This document shows positions 7,516 to 17,047 of a stretch of 64,000 bases of DNA, piece after piece. The notes under the pieces were generated by a model. The model was given only the letters and a program-made list of their open reading frames with translations. It did no database searches and had not been told where the DNA came from. This DNA is from DASYXW01 sp035934405 (GTDB lineage Bacteria; Acidobacteriota; Terriglobia; UBA7540). Every line of letters begins with the position of its first letter. Positions within the stretch are counted from its first letter, which is position 1. Location of the stretch: NCBI GenBank assembly GCA_035934405.1, contig DASYXW010000071.1, positions 53,613 to 117,612 on the forward strand, read 5' to 3'. The position numbers and the translations under genes were made by a program.

Positions 7516-10068
7516 ATGCTTCAGACTATAACGCGAGGGCGGCGCCGGCCGGCCCGACTGACGCTTGCTCTTGCTGCGGTTTTAGCCACAGCGCCCGCCC
7601 TCGGCGCGCAAAGTCCGGCCCGACCCCAGAGCCAGGATTTGAAAGGCCAGGTGGTGACGGAGAAGAGTGCGCCGATTGCGGGGGCAAGCTGCACCCTGAC
7701 CGGCCGCATGCTTCCCGACCAGGGACTTGCCGTGACCACGGGCGAAAAAGGGGAGTTCGCGTGCCCCGGACTGGCCCCGGGAACCTACGCGTTGACCTGC
7801 GCCGCTGTAGGGTACGAGCCGGTGTCCAAGGAGAATATCGAGATCACGGACCAGCCACCGCCTTTTCTGCAACTGGCTTTGCCCGCCGAGGTAGTGGTGA
7901 AGCAGAGCGTGGAGGTGCGCGAGAAGCCGGCGACGGTGGAGGAGCAGCACGCCTCGGCCGCCTCCACACTGAGCGCGTCCCAGCTCCAGACGCTGCCCCT
8001 CATCGAACAGAAATTCAAGGCGGCGCTGCCGCTCGTGCCCGGCGTCATCCGCACCCCCGACGGCAAGACGAACATCAAGGGGGCGGTGGAAAGTCAGGGG
8101 CTGCTGCTGGTGGATTCCGCTGAGATGGTCGACCCGGTTACGGGCGCGTTTTCCATCGAAATCCCCATCGACGCGGTCGAGTCCCTGCAGGTTTACAAGA
8201 GCACCTATCGCGCCGATTACGGCCGGTTCTCGGGAGGGCTGGCGACCGTCGAGACTAAGGCGCCTTCGAGCAAGTTCGATTACTCGCTCAGCGATTTTCT
8301 GCCCACGCCGCGCGTCAAGGGGGGACACATTGTGGGCATTGCCGACGACGAGCCGCGCCTTTACGTCACGGGACCCTTGCTCGAAAACAAGCTGAACATT
8401 TCGGAAGCCTTCGAGTATGACATTCTCAAGCAGCCGGTGCGCGGCCTCGCCTACCCGGCGAACGAGATCAAGACCCAGGGGTTCAATTCTTTCACCAGCC
8501 TGCAGTACATCCTTTCCGGTCAGCACCTGCTGAACGCGAGCCTCGACTTCTTTCCCAAGCGGGTGCAGTTCGCCGACATCAACTCGCTGGTGCCGCAGAC
8601 GGCGTCGTCCGACTACGGACAGAGCGGATTCGCGGCCGGATTGACCGACCGTTACCTTTTCAGTTCCGGCAGCATCCTGAGCACGCTCTTCCAGTTCACG
8701 CGCTTCGATTCCAACGCCCACGGCCAGGGCCCGCTCGACCAGCAAGTGACTCCGGAGGGCTGGAGCGGCAATTTCTTCAACACCTACAATCGCACCAGTG
8801 ACCAGCAGCAATTGAGCCAGACCTTCGAATTTGCGCGCCGGGATTGGCACGGCAAGCACCAGCCCAAGCTGGGCGCCGAGATCGTCCGGCGGACTTACAC
8901 CGGGACGAGCGATTCGCGCCCGGTACTCATCCAGCGGGAGGACGGCACCGTGGCGGAACGGATTGACTTCATCGGTCCCGGAAAGCTGAACGCCACCGAC
9001 GTTGAGGCGGCGGTGTTCGCCGAAGACCACTGGGCGTTCAACCGGCACCTGGCGGCGGACGCCGGTGTGCGATTCTCCGGGCAGAGCATCGGCGATCCGG
9101 CCACGGCGGCGCCGCGTTTTGGTTTGGTCTATTCTCCCGGCGAAAGTGGCAAGACGATCTTCCGCTCCGGCATCGGCCTCTTTTATGACCGCGTGCCGCT
9201 TCTGGCCGGGGATTTCGTCCAGAACCCCACCCGCGTGGTCACGTGCTTCGACCCGGCGTGCGGCCCGCAGGGGTTATCGGTGACCTTTCAGAACGCCTAC
9301 GTCAAGTTCGGCGAAAACGGGCAGCAGATCGTGCCGACGCACAATCGCCTGGCCTCAACGCCACACAACGTGACTTGGAACGTGGAGGCGGACCGCGAGT
9401 TGCGCCCCAACGTGCTTCTGCGCCTGAGCTACCTCTCGAGCCGCACCTATCAGGAGTTCGTCATTAACCCGCTTCAGGTTACCGGCACCCAGCCCACCCT
9501 GCTGCTTTCGAACACCGGCGTTTCGCGTTATCACGAATTCGAATCCACCTTGCGGCTTCATCCAACCGAACGAGCCGACATCAACATTTCTTACGTCAAT
9601 AGCCTGGCCCGCGGCGACCTGAACACGCTTTCGTCCATCTACGTGCCTTTCGAACAGCCGGTGATTCGTCCCAACCTATTCGGCTTCCTGCCTTCGAATG
9701 TGCCGAACCGCGTGGTCACCTGGGGACGGTTCAAGCTGCCCGCAGAGTTCACCGTGAGCCCCGTCCTCGACGTGCATTCCGGCTTCCCTTACTCGGCGTT
9801 CAATGTGGTCGAGAACTACGCCAGCGCGCCCAACAGCCTGCGGTTTCCGGCGTTCGCGTCGCTCGACGTGAAACTGACCAAGGACTTTCGCATCCCGCGG
9901 CTCCCCTGGTTCGAGAAGCACAAGTTCCGGATCGCCTTCACGGTGTACAACCTGACGGATCATGCGAATCCGCGCGACGTTTATAGCAATGTGACGTCAC
10001 CATTGTTCGGGAACTTCGTGGGATTCCAGCACCGGTTCTATGACGCGTACCTAGACATCGTTTACTGA
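7516..10068 (+). CDS. TonB-dependent receptor with carboxypeptidase-regulatory domain
   Basis: 850 aa outer-membrane receptor. A signal peptide (to about residue 32, ALGAQ) is followed by an Ig-like carboxypeptidase-regulatory domain (LKGQVVTEKSAPIAGASC to EPVSKENIEIT, about 42-115). The plug domain follows (PGVIRTPDG, GLLLVDSAEMVDP), with the VESLQVYKSTYRADYGR segment typical of Oar-like receptors, then a beta-barrel to the C-terminal aromatic YLDIVY. Shorter than the 1,167-aa Oar-like protein later in the window. The radical SAM gene starts 15 bp after the stop, so the two look like one transcription unit. The ligand is unknown. Confidence 0.9.
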   Translation: MLQTITRGRRRPARLTLALAAVLATAPALGAQSPARPQSQDLKGQVVTEKSAPIAGASCTLTGRMLPDQGLAVTTGEKGEFACPGLAPGTYALTCAAVGYEPVSKENIEITDQPPPFLQLALPAEVVVKQSVEVREKPATVEEQHASAASTLSASQLQTLPLIEQKFKAALPLVPGVIRTPDGKTNIKGAVESQGLLLVDSAEMVDPVTGAFSIEIPIDAVESLQVYKSTYRADYGRFSGGLATVETKAPSSKFDYSLSDFLPTPRVKGGHIVGIADDEPRLYVTGPLLENKLNISEAFEYDILKQPVRGLAYPANEIKTQGFNSFTSLQYILSGQHLLNASLDFFPKRVQFADINSLVPQTASSDYGQSGFAAGLTDRYLFSSGSILSTLFQFTRFDSNAHGQGPLDQQVTPEGWSGNFFNTYNRTSDQQQLSQTFEFARRDWHGKHQPKLGAEIVRRTYTGTSDSRPVLIQREDGTVAERIDFIGPGKLNATDVEAAVFAEDHWAFNRHLAADAGVRFSGQSIGDPATAAPRFGLVYSPGESGKTIFRSGIGLFYDRVPLLAGDFVQNPTRVVTCFDPACGPQGLSVTFQNAYVKFGENGQQIVPTHNRLASTPHNVTWNVEADRELRPNVLLRLSYLSSRTYQEFVINPLQVTGTQPTLLLSNTGVSRYHEFESTLRLHPTERADINISYVNSLARGDLNTLSSIYVPFEQPVIRPNLFGFLPSNVPNRVVTWGRFKLPAEFTVSPVLDVHSGFPYSAFNVVENYASAPNSLRFPAFASLDVKLTKDFRIPRLPWFEKHKFRIAFTVYNLTDHANPRDVYSNVTSPLFGNFVGFQHRFYDAYLDIVY

Positions 10069-10083
10069 TAAGATGAGTTCGAA

Positions 10084-11211
10084 ATGCTGGCCAGCTCCGC
10101 GTCCAGCCTCGGAAGAATCTACAGCGCGCTCACGGAGCGCCGGCGGCTGAAGACCGTCATCTTCTTCGTCACCTCAGTCTGCAACGCCAAGTGCCGGACG
10201 TGTTTCTACTGGGAAGAGCTCAACCAGCGCGGCGACCTGACGCTCGACGAAATCCGGAAGCTTTCGCGGACCATGCCAAAGTTCACCGACCTGTGGCTCT
10301 CCGGCGGCGAGCCCATGTTGCGAAAGGAGCTGGTGGAGATCATTGACCTGTTTTGCGTTGGCAACGGCGTCCGCTGGGTGAACCTGCCCACCAACGGCCT
10401 GCTGCCGGAACGCACGGCGGAGTGGGTGGAGCGAATCCTGGTCGAAAACCCCGAACTTCACGTTGACTTGAACGTCGCCCTGGACGGCCTCGACGAGATG
10501 CAGGATTCCATCCGCGCGGTGCCGGGCAATTTTGCGAAGACCCTCGCAACGCTCGATGCGATTCAAACCTGCCGCGAGCGATTTGCCAACTTGCGGGTGA
10601 ATATCAACACCGTGATTTGCGCCGAGAACTTTGACCACGTATTGGACATTGCGGAGTTCGTGAAGCGTGAGTGCGCCGTGGACGGGCACTACTTCAACAT
10701 CATCCGCGGCAACGCGCCGGACGCAAGCCTCAAGCAGATTCCGGCCGAGCGTCTGCCCGCCCTCTATAAGGAAATTCAGAAGGTCTATCGGCACTACGCG
10801 CCCAGCATCCTGCGGCGGATCGAGGGGGTCGAGCGGACATTCGGTGAGGCGTATTACGAGGGCACGATGGCCTTCCACAACAAGGTACAGCTTGAGAACA
10901 TCGAGTCACCGCACGCCTGGCCGATGCCCTGCACGGCGGGCGAGACGGCCGTGGTGATTGACTTCAACGGTAATGTGCGCGCCTGCGAGTTGCGCGGCAA
11001 GCTTGCCAGCCTGCGCGACTTCGATTGTGATTTCGGGAAGTTCTGGGAAACTCAAACCCGGAAAGAAGAACTCGATTCCATCGTGCGTGACCAGTGCTGG
11101 TGCACGCACATCTGTTTCATCCACGACAGCCTGCGGCAATCGCCGAAGGTGATGCTCTACGACATCCCCGTCACTTATCTCGAATCGAAATTCGCCAACC
11201 GGCTCGATTAA
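10084..11211 (+). CDS. radical SAM protein with SPASM-like C-terminus
   Basis: 375 aa. The 4Fe-4S/SAM-binding motif is C33-x3-C37-x2-C40 (SVCNAKCRTC), followed by the GGEP motif (WLSGGEPMLR) and VNLPTNG strand of the radical SAM barrel. The C-terminal part has further cysteines (PMPCTAGE, VRACELR, QCWCTHICF) that look like a SPASM/twitch auxiliary-cluster region, used by peptide-maturing and sugar-modifying enzymes. Sits 15 bp behind a TonB-dependent receptor. No precursor-peptide gene is visible nearby, so the substrate cannot be named. Confidence 0.88.
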   Translation: MLASSASSLGRIYSALTERRRLKTVIFFVTSVCNAKCRTCFYWEELNQRGDLTLDEIRKLSRTMPKFTDLWLSGGEPMLRKELVEIIDLFCVGNGVRWVNLPTNGLLPERTAEWVERILVENPELHVDLNVALDGLDEMQDSIRAVPGNFAKTLATLDAIQTCRERFANLRVNINTVICAENFDHVLDIAEFVKRECAVDGHYFNIIRGNAPDASLKQIPAERLPALYKEIQKVYRHYAPSILRRIEGVERTFGEAYYEGTMAFHNKVQLENIESPHAWPMPCTAGETAVVIDFNGNVRACELRGKLASLRDFDCDFGKFWETQTRKEELDSIVRDQCWCTHICFIHDSLRQSPKVMLYDIPVTYLESKFANRLD

Positions 11212-11232
11212 TTCAGCGATCGGCTGATGGAG

Positions 11233-12825
11233 TCATGGCGCGATTGCCCGCCGCGACCTGTGCCACTGGCTGAATGCCATGCCCAGCCCCACCAGAAGGA
11301 CCAAGAGCCATAGCCAGCCGCCGACATAAGGCAGATTGACCGCTACGAAGATGATCGCCAGCCCGAGCAGGAGCCCGAGCGCAGACGATCCCACCGCAGG
11401 CCGCGACGGCACGATTGTGCGACCGATCCACGCCGCCACAAAGACCTTGGCGAGATAACACCCCGCAATCCACGCCATCAGGCTGAGAATCGCCACCGGC
11501 AGGCCGACCAGCGTAATGCCTGCGATGATAGCGGCGATAGGCGTCGCAATCAGGATCAGGAATCCGATGCCCAGCTCCCGCAGCAAGGCGCCCGCCGTGG
11601 CTATTCGCGCTCCGAACAGAGTGGGAAAAAGCCAGAAGACCAGGAGCCCGAGGATGAGCGCGGCAACCAGCTCAATCGCCTGCCAGAAGTAGAAACTGCG
11701 CTCAGTGTACTTACTTCGGGGCTTCTCCTTCAAGCGAATGTCCGTCTTACCCGCGATCGTCGCGCCCGGCTCGATATCCACCTGCTCCTTCTTGTCAACA
11801 TGAGCTTCTAGGCTGCCTCCGATGCGTGAGGAACTGAGCACGGCGACCTGGCCAGCGTAAGCTTGGAAATTCCCGCCGACTGCTCCTTTCAGTTCTGTGC
11901 TCGCGCCGAGGAAACTCACGTTCCGGCCCACGTTGCCGTCCACGCGCAGGTCCTCCCCACCCGACGTCACGTCCATATCCACTCGTCCGCCGGACTCGAC
12001 CGTCACGGTCTGCGTCCAGCCAAAGACGCTGCCGGTGACGTGCCCCGAGATCGTCACCGTTTCCGCCCAGGCATAGACGTTGCCTTCCACCGTTCCTTCG
12101 ATCTGGACGATCTGGCCGAAAGACACCACGTCACCCTTGACGTCGCCCCGCACCGTCATGCGTTGACAAGCCGCGAACAGGTTGCCGTTGACGTTTCCCA
12201 CGATATCCACGGTGTCGCCGGTCGCGAGCAGCGAATCCTGCACCGTCTCGCCAGCCGCGACCGAGACCACATTGCCCTTCCGTCTCTCGATCGCGGAGGC
12301 AGGCTGCGCCATGAGCACAACCAGTCCCAAGCCGGCCAAAACCGCAAGCGACATGGGGTGGTGCTTCGCGAAGAAGCGAACGCTGGTGACAATGAGCGCC
12401 AGGAGAATGCCGAACCCTACGGCGGTCATGAGGCCGTTCAGCAGCGCGGGCCCTTCTCTCACCAGGTTGAGGCCGGCGTTGAACAGCAAGTTCTCAATCC
12501 AGGCGCGGCTGAACTGGTTGAGCCAGCCCGCCGAACTTGGAATCATTCTTTCGATTCCCGTCACCGCCTGGTCGAGGCCGAGGGCGGCCACAAGCGCCGA
12601 CGCCGCCGTCCACAGAATGCTTAGCCCAACCTTGCTTCGACCGGACACGACGTTCGGAACTTCCTGAAGAACTTTCGCGAGAAGCCGACTCTCCATGCGC
12701 CACGCGTCCGCGAGCGCCCGGCAGCGCGGACAAACGGCGAGATGGGCCTCCACCTGCCGCACCTCTTCCGCCGGAAGCTCGCCGTCGGCGTAAATGGAGT
12801 AGGTCAGTTCGGGGAAGCACTTCAT
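11233..12825 (-). CDS. anti-sigma factor zinc finger fused to bactofilin-like repeats and membrane domain
   Basis: 530 aa in four parts. Residues 1-45 form a zinc-binding anti-sigma domain (H28-x3-C32-x2-C35 with C3). Then come membrane segments at about 120-190. Residues about 195-350 carry repeated short beta strands (VQDSLLATGDTVDIVGNVNG, RVDGNVGRNVSF) in the style of polymer-forming cytoskeletal (bactofilin) proteins. The C-terminus has four to five hydrophobic helices. Its ATG overlaps the stop of the sigma gene (ATGA), the normal coupling of sigma and cognate anti-sigma. The architecture suggests an envelope-sensing anti-sigma factor whose sensor is a beta-helical exterior region; that role is inferred. 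Confidence 0.88.
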   Translation of the reverse strand: MKCFPELTYSIYADGELPAEEVRQVEAHLAVCPRCRALADAWRMESRLLAKVLQEVPNVVSGRSKVGLSILWTAASALVAALGLDQAVTGIERMIPSSAGWLNQFSRAWIENLLFNAGLNLVREGPALLNGLMTAVGFGILLALIVTSVRFFAKHHPMSLAVLAGLGLVVLMAQPASAIERRKGNVVSVAAGETVQDSLLATGDTVDIVGNVNGNLFAACQRMTVRGDVKGDVVSFGQIVQIEGTVEGNVYAWAETVTISGHVTGSVFGWTQTVTVESGGRVDMDVTSGGEDLRVDGNVGRNVSFLGASTELKGAVGGNFQAYAGQVAVLSSSRIGGSLEAHVDKKEQVDIEPGATIAGKTDIRLKEKPRSKYTERSFYFWQAIELVAALILGLLVFWLFPTLFGARIATAGALLRELGIGFLILIATPIAAIIAGITLVGLPVAILSLMAWIAGCYLAKVFVAAWIGRTIVPSRPAVGSSALGLLLGLAIIFVAVNLPYVGGWLWLLVLLVGLGMAFSQWHRSRRAIAP

Positions 12826-13415
12826 CGTGATTTCTCCTTCGGCGCCCCGGACAAAGCCGCGCGCAGCTCTCTCTTGGCCCGGAAAATCAGGGTGGCCACG
12901 TTGTTCCGCGTCTCACCCAGGGCGGCCCCGATTTCGTCGTAGCTCAGCTCGTTGTAGTAGCGCAGCGCCAATGGCACGCGGTAGCGCTCAGGCATCGCCG
13001 CGACCGCGGCGCGGACGGCGTCACGCGATTCGGCGGTGAGCAACTCCTGGAGCGGCGAAGCCTCCAAGGCGGGATACTCTACCGCCGTGTCCTCGGACGG
13101 CTCAAAGACGCGCTGCTCCGTGCGCCGTTTCCGCAGCAGGTCCACGCAATGGTTGCTCGCCACGCTTAAAAGCCAGCGCGGAAACGGGAACGAGCTGTCG
13201 TAACTTTGCAAGGCCTTCGGCAGCCGGGTGAAAATGTCGCTGGCGGCGTCTTCCGCTTCCATCTCGGATCCCAACATGTACCGGCACAGCCCGAACACGC
13301 GGCCGTGAAACTCGGTGTAGAGCGTGGCCAGCGAATTCTGATCGCCTGCCGCCGCCTTCTCCGCCACCCCACGCAGTGTCGTCTCGTCCATCCGCTCGTC
13401 TCTGACGGCACTCAT
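12822..13415 (-). CDS. ECF RNA polymerase sigma factor
   Basis: 197 aa, the size of extracytoplasmic-function sigma-70 factors, which direct RNA polymerase to stress promoters. Region 2 spans about residues 25-95 (LYTEFHGRVFGLCRYM, EAEDAASDIF, RWLLSVASNHCVDLLRKRR). Region 4 spans about 140-190 (MPERYRVPLALRYYNELSYDEIGAALG followed by the helix NNVATLIFRAKREL). The stop overlaps the anti-sigma start, so the pair is translationally coupled. An alternative start is Met9. Sigma/anti-sigma pairs of this kind often autoregulate; no clear ECF promoter is seen upstream. Confidence 0.95.
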   Translation of the reverse strand: MSAVRDERMDETTLRGVAEKAAAGDQNSLATLYTEFHGRVFGLCRYMLGSEMEAEDAASDIFTRLPKALQSYDSSFPFPRWLLSVASNHCVDLLRKRRTEQRVFEPSEDTAVEYPALEASPLQELLTAESRDAVRAAVAAMPERYRVPLALRYYNELSYDEIGAALGETRNNVATLIFRAKRELRAALSGAPKEKSR

Positions 13416-13518
13416 CCTGTACTACGTCCGGGCCCGGCAAAGATTGCAAGCCAGGCCAGAAGTCCAGCGAGCCGAGGGCCGCCTCACCCCGACGCTCCGG
13501 ACTGCCCCGCCTTCCGGC

Positions 13519-14967
13519 TCAGAACTTGTAATCGATCCAACCGGTCACCCAGTTGACGTTTCGCGCCGGACCTGTCTGGCGCAGGAACGGGCCGGGGAAA
13601 AAGTGGGCGTAGATGCCCACGACGCTGATGTGGCGCTGGATGTTCCACTGAGCCAACAGTGTAGGCTGGCTGCCGACATAGCGCGCGCTACTGTTGCCGG
13701 CCGGGCGCACCAGGTTTCCGCCCACGCCGTAGACCCCGTCGCCCAGGCTCTCGCGCCAGTAGACGGACCATTCCGGAGTGAGCGTGAAGCGGGGATGAAG
13801 GTGGGCCGAGAGGGTGGGCTGCAGCAGCAGAAAGTTGCTATGGCCGTTCAGGTTGATGATCTGGTCGTAGACGCCGCGCGGAAAGAGCGGGTTGAAAGTC
13901 TGGAGTCTCAGGTCGGCAGCACTCCGATCGCCGCTGGCGGCATCGGCAATCAAGCCGAGGCGCGGTTTGAACCGCACCGAAGTTGCCGTGTACCCCGTGT
14001 CCGACTCCACGCCCCAAGCGCGGATGGGGTTCGGGCCGAACCTGCCCCACTGCGCCGCCGGTTCCAGGTCGTAGTCCCAGGCGCCCCGCGAGCCCCAGAG
14101 CCTCGTCCCCAGCATATGACGGAGCTCGCGCGCCGTCCCCTGATTGAAGCGCGCCATGCCGTGCTCGAACCCGAGATAGTAAAGATCAATGTGACTACCG
14201 CGCACAGCGGGCAACGGCCGCACGACGTAGACGCCCCAGAAGGTGCGGCCTGGGTCCGGCTCATCGTCGAAGAAGCCGAAATTGGTCTCGACGGCCTTGG
14301 TGGCAAAGGCGTCCACGTGCCAAGGGCCGGCGGCGAGGATGAAGCGCACTCCGTCGAACGTCTGGTGGACATTCGGCCCTTCGCGGGTTGAGACCCAGCG
14401 GTTGGCGCCAAAAGCCAGCTCCTGCCGTCCGGCGCGCACCGTGAAGGAATGGCCGACGGCGTGAACCAGCGTGACGTCCACAAACGCCTGGTTCAGGTCG
14501 AGCTTATCCTCGTCGATGGGCGGGCGCGGTCCGCCGGTGCGCCCGAATTCGAGCCCGCTCTTGAGTTGGCCGAAGAATCGCAGGCGCGCGCCGAGATGCA
14601 GGTCGGCCTGACCCATGTAACGCTCGAGCGTGTAAGGCGGGCTCTGCGGGGCCTGGCCCCAGGAGGCATTGTGAAAGTATTCGAGCGTCTGCCTCGACTC
14701 TCCGCCCAGTGACAGGTACCACCCGCCCTGCGGCTTGAGCGCGATGTATTTGAGGGGATCCCACGGGTCCGTGCGGCACTGAGGACTGCGCAGGTAGCTG
14801 AAGTCCTCGTCGTAACGAAGATACTGGTAGGCCGGAGGCTTTTGGGGACACGGCTTTTCTTGCGCCGGCGACGGCGCGCTCCCAGCCAGGGCCAGGGCAA
14901 GACCGGTGAGCCCGCAGCCAACCGAGCGCAATCGGCTCAACCACTGCGCACGCCAAACCCTCGGCAT
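13519..14967 (-). CDS. alginate-export (AlgE-like) outer-membrane porin
   Basis: 482 aa from the ATG preceded by AAGGGGGG; the frame opens 15 codons earlier without a ribosome site. A signal peptide (about 1-35) is followed by a region of alternating aromatic strands. Landmarks of the alginate-export beta-barrel family are YLSLGGESRQTLEYF, FTVRAGRQELAFGANRWVS and the C-terminal aromatic VNWVTGWIDYKF. Such barrels let poly- or oligosaccharides, or other solutes, cross the outer membrane. No alginate synthesis genes are present, so the substrate is open. Confidence 0.85.
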   Translation of the reverse strand: MPRVWRAQWLSRLRSVGCGLTGLALALAGSAPSPAQEKPCPQKPPAYQYLRYDEDFSYLRSPQCRTDPWDPLKYIALKPQGGWYLSLGGESRQTLEYFHNASWGQAPQSPPYTLERYMGQADLHLGARLRFFGQLKSGLEFGRTGGPRPPIDEDKLDLNQAFVDVTLVHAVGHSFTVRAGRQELAFGANRWVSTREGPNVHQTFDGVRFILAAGPWHVDAFATKAVETNFGFFDDEPDPGRTFWGVYVVRPLPAVRGSHIDLYYLGFEHGMARFNQGTARELRHMLGTRLWGSRGAWDYDLEPAAQWGRFGPNPIRAWGVESDTGYTATSVRFKPRLGLIADAASGDRSAADLRLQTFNPLFPRGVYDQIINLNGHSNFLLLQPTLSAHLHPRFTLTPEWSVYWRESLGDGVYGVGGNLVRPAGNSSARYVGSQPTLLAQWNIQRHISVVGIYAHFFPGPFLRQTGPARNVNWVTGWIDYKF

Positions 14968-15091
14968 TCGCTCCCCCCTTAAGGTGGTCCCGGCACAAGT
15001 TTGAATCTTCAACTACCCGATCGAGGACATCATAAGTCGAGATGGGAGGAGTTGCAAGGGATCGCCGATCCCGGCGCCGCTGCCGGTCTCG

Positions 15092-16918
15092 CTATTCCAC
15101 GGTGACACTCTTCGCCAGGTTTCGCGGCTGGTCGACGTCGCAGCCGCGCAACACCGCGCAGTGGTAAGCGAACAGTTGCAGGGGGACGACGGTGAGAATG
15201 GGGGTCAGCATTTCGAGGTTGCGCGGCACTTCGATGACGTCGTCCACGAGCGGCCCAAGCCCGGTGTTGCCGGTGGAGGTCACGGCCAAGACATGCCCTT
15301 CGCGGGCCCGAATCTCCTGCACGTTTGACATCACCTTGTCGTAAGAGCCGTCCTCAGGAGCGAGAGCCAGGGTGGGAAACGACGGGTCCACCAGCGCAAT
15401 CGGGCCGTGCTTCATCTCGCCCGCCGCGTAGCCCTCGGCGTGAATGTAGGCAATCTCCTTGAGCTTGAGCGCGCCTTCGAGCGCAATCGGATACTGGTAC
15501 TTGCGCCCGATGTAGAGAAAATGCGCGGCCGGGCAGTACTTCTCGGCCAGCCCGCGGATGCGGTCCGACTGCTTCAGGATTTCGCGGACCTGCTCCGGAA
15601 TCTGCTCGAGACCCCGCAGGATGGATTCGCCCTGCTCGTACGAGAGGTCGCGGCTGCGTCCGATGAGCAGAGCCATCAGGGTAAGAATGGTGAGCTGCGA
15701 GGTGAACGACTTGGTGGACGCCACGCCCACTTCGATCCCGGCGTGTGAGTAGACGCCGGCGTGAGCTTCGCGCGCGATGGTGGAGCCCACCACGTTGACC
15801 AGGCCGAGCACCAGAGCCCCCTTGCGCTTCGCCTCCCGCAAGGCGGCGAGCGTGTCCGCCGTCTCGCCCGATTGGCTGATGGCGAGCACTGCGGTGTTCT
15901 GCCGGATGTTCAGCTTGCGATAACGGAACTCCGAAGCCAGTTCGGTTTCGACCATCAGGTCGGTGAGGGACTCGAAGACGTAACGCGCATAGAGGCCGGC
16001 GTAGTAACTGGTGCCGCAACTGACAATGATGAGCTGTCGGACCTGGTGCAGCCGATCGAGCACCGACTCGAGGCCACCGAGCTTCGCCACTCCCTCGGAG
16101 TGATTCACGCGGCCGCGCAGGGCGTTCTCCACCGCCTCGGGCTGCTCAAAAATTTCCTTAAGCATGAAATGCGGAAACGCGCCGCGGTCCATCATCTCCG
16201 AACCGCCTTCGAGTTGGGTGGTCGAGCGCCTCACCGACTGGTTGTCGAGCGTCTTGATGGAGAACTCGCCCGGCGAGATGCTGGCGACCTCGTTGTCTTC
16301 GAGGTAGACCACCTGGTCGGTGTGTTGGGCGAGCGCCGAGACATCCGATGCGGCGAGAGTCTCATGCTTACCGATGCCGAGCACGATGGGGCTGCCGCGC
16401 CGCGCCAGCACAATTTGCCGGGAATGCGCCGTGTGCATCACCGCAATGCCGTAGGTTCCCTGCACGTCCAGCAGCGCCCGCTGCACGGCGGATTCCAGGT
16501 CGCCCCGGTAGTAGCTCTCGATCAGGTGGGCCAGGGTCTCGGTGTCGGTCTCGCTGCGAAAGGAGTGGCCCGCGGCGGCGAGCCGGCTCTTCAGAGGCTG
16601 GAAATTCTCAATGATGCCGTTGTGGACCAGGAAAATCGCGCCCGGACAGTCTGTGTGCGGATGAGCGTTGGCCTCGGTGGGCTTGCCATGCGTGGCCCAA
16701 CGGGTATGCGCGATGCCCACCCCGCCCGCCGGGCTGTCCTCGCGGACGCGCGCTTCGAGCGCCGCCACCTTGCCCACCGCTTTCGCAAGATAGGCTGAAC
16801 TGGTGTCGAGAATTGCGATCCCGGCCGAGTCATAGCCGCGATATTCGAGACGCTTCAAGCCCTCGACGAGAATCTCGCGGGCGGTCTGATGACCGGTGTA
16901 AGCAACGATGCCGCACAT
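15092..16918 (-). CDS. glmS: glutamine--fructose-6-phosphate aminotransferase (paralogue 1)
   Basis: 608 aa. Makes glucosamine-6-phosphate from fructose-6-phosphate and glutamine, the entry to peptidoglycan and LPS amino sugars. The start is the ATG giving MCGIVAYTG, because the glutaminase nucleophile Cys must be N-terminal; the frame is open 36 codons further upstream. Glutaminase landmarks: [17 protein letters not shown]. Isomerase SIS domains: [43 protein letters not shown], and the C-terminal [11 protein letters not shown]. All catalytic residues are present. A second GlmS lies at 61997. A heptamer inverted pair sits directly upstream. Confidence 0.96.
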   Translation of the reverse strand: MCGIVAYTGHQTAREILVEGLKRLEYRGYDSAGIAILDTSSAYLAKAVGKVAALEARVREDSPAGGVGIAHTRWATHGKPTEANAHPHTDCPGAIFLVHNGIIENFQPLKSRLAAAGHSFRSETDTETLAHLIESYYRGDLESAVQRALLDVQGTYGIAVMHTAHSRQIVLARRGSPIVLGIGKHETLAASDVSALAQHTDQVVYLEDNEVASISPGEFSIKTLDNQSVRRSTTQLEGGSEMMDRGAFPHFMLKEIFEQPEAVENALRGRVNHSEGVAKLGGLESVLDRLHQVRQLIIVSCGTSYYAGLYARYVFESLTDLMVETELASEFRYRKLNIRQNTAVLAISQSGETADTLAALREAKRKGALVLGLVNVVGSTIAREAHAGVYSHAGIEVGVASTKSFTSQLTILTLMALLIGRSRDLSYEQGESILRGLEQIPEQVREILKQSDRIRGLAEKYCPAAHFLYIGRKYQYPIALEGALKLKEIAYIHAEGYAAGEMKHGPIALVDPSFPTLALAPEDGSYDKVMSNVQEIRAREGHVLAVTSTGNTGLGPLVDDVIEVPRNLEMLTPILTVVPLQLFAYHCAVLRGCDVDQPRNLAKSVTVE

Positions 16919-16923
16919 AGAAG

Positions 16924-17043
16924 AACAGGTTTCAGGTTCAGGGGCCAGGTACCAGGCCCCCCGGCGGTAAGGTACTCCGGTCTCAGAGGGCGAATGAAAG
17001 GTGTCGGTGGAACTGAGACCTGACACCTGACACCTGGCCCCTG
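16924..17043. repeat. inverted pair of heptamer arrays upstream of glmS
   Basis: The left array (16924-16960) has units GGTTCAG, GGGCCAG, GTACCAG. The right array (17014-17043) has ACCTGAC repeated, then ACCTGGC. The two arrays are reverse-complementary, so the 120-bp segment can fold into a long hairpin between the glmS start and the preceding gene's stop. Confidence 0.8.
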
Positions 17044-17047
17044 CTTT

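Noticed and set aside
7582..9048. Minus-strand 488-aa frame opposite the TonB-dependent receptor
   Set aside because: Antisense shadow of a confident gene, with no start signal or domain.
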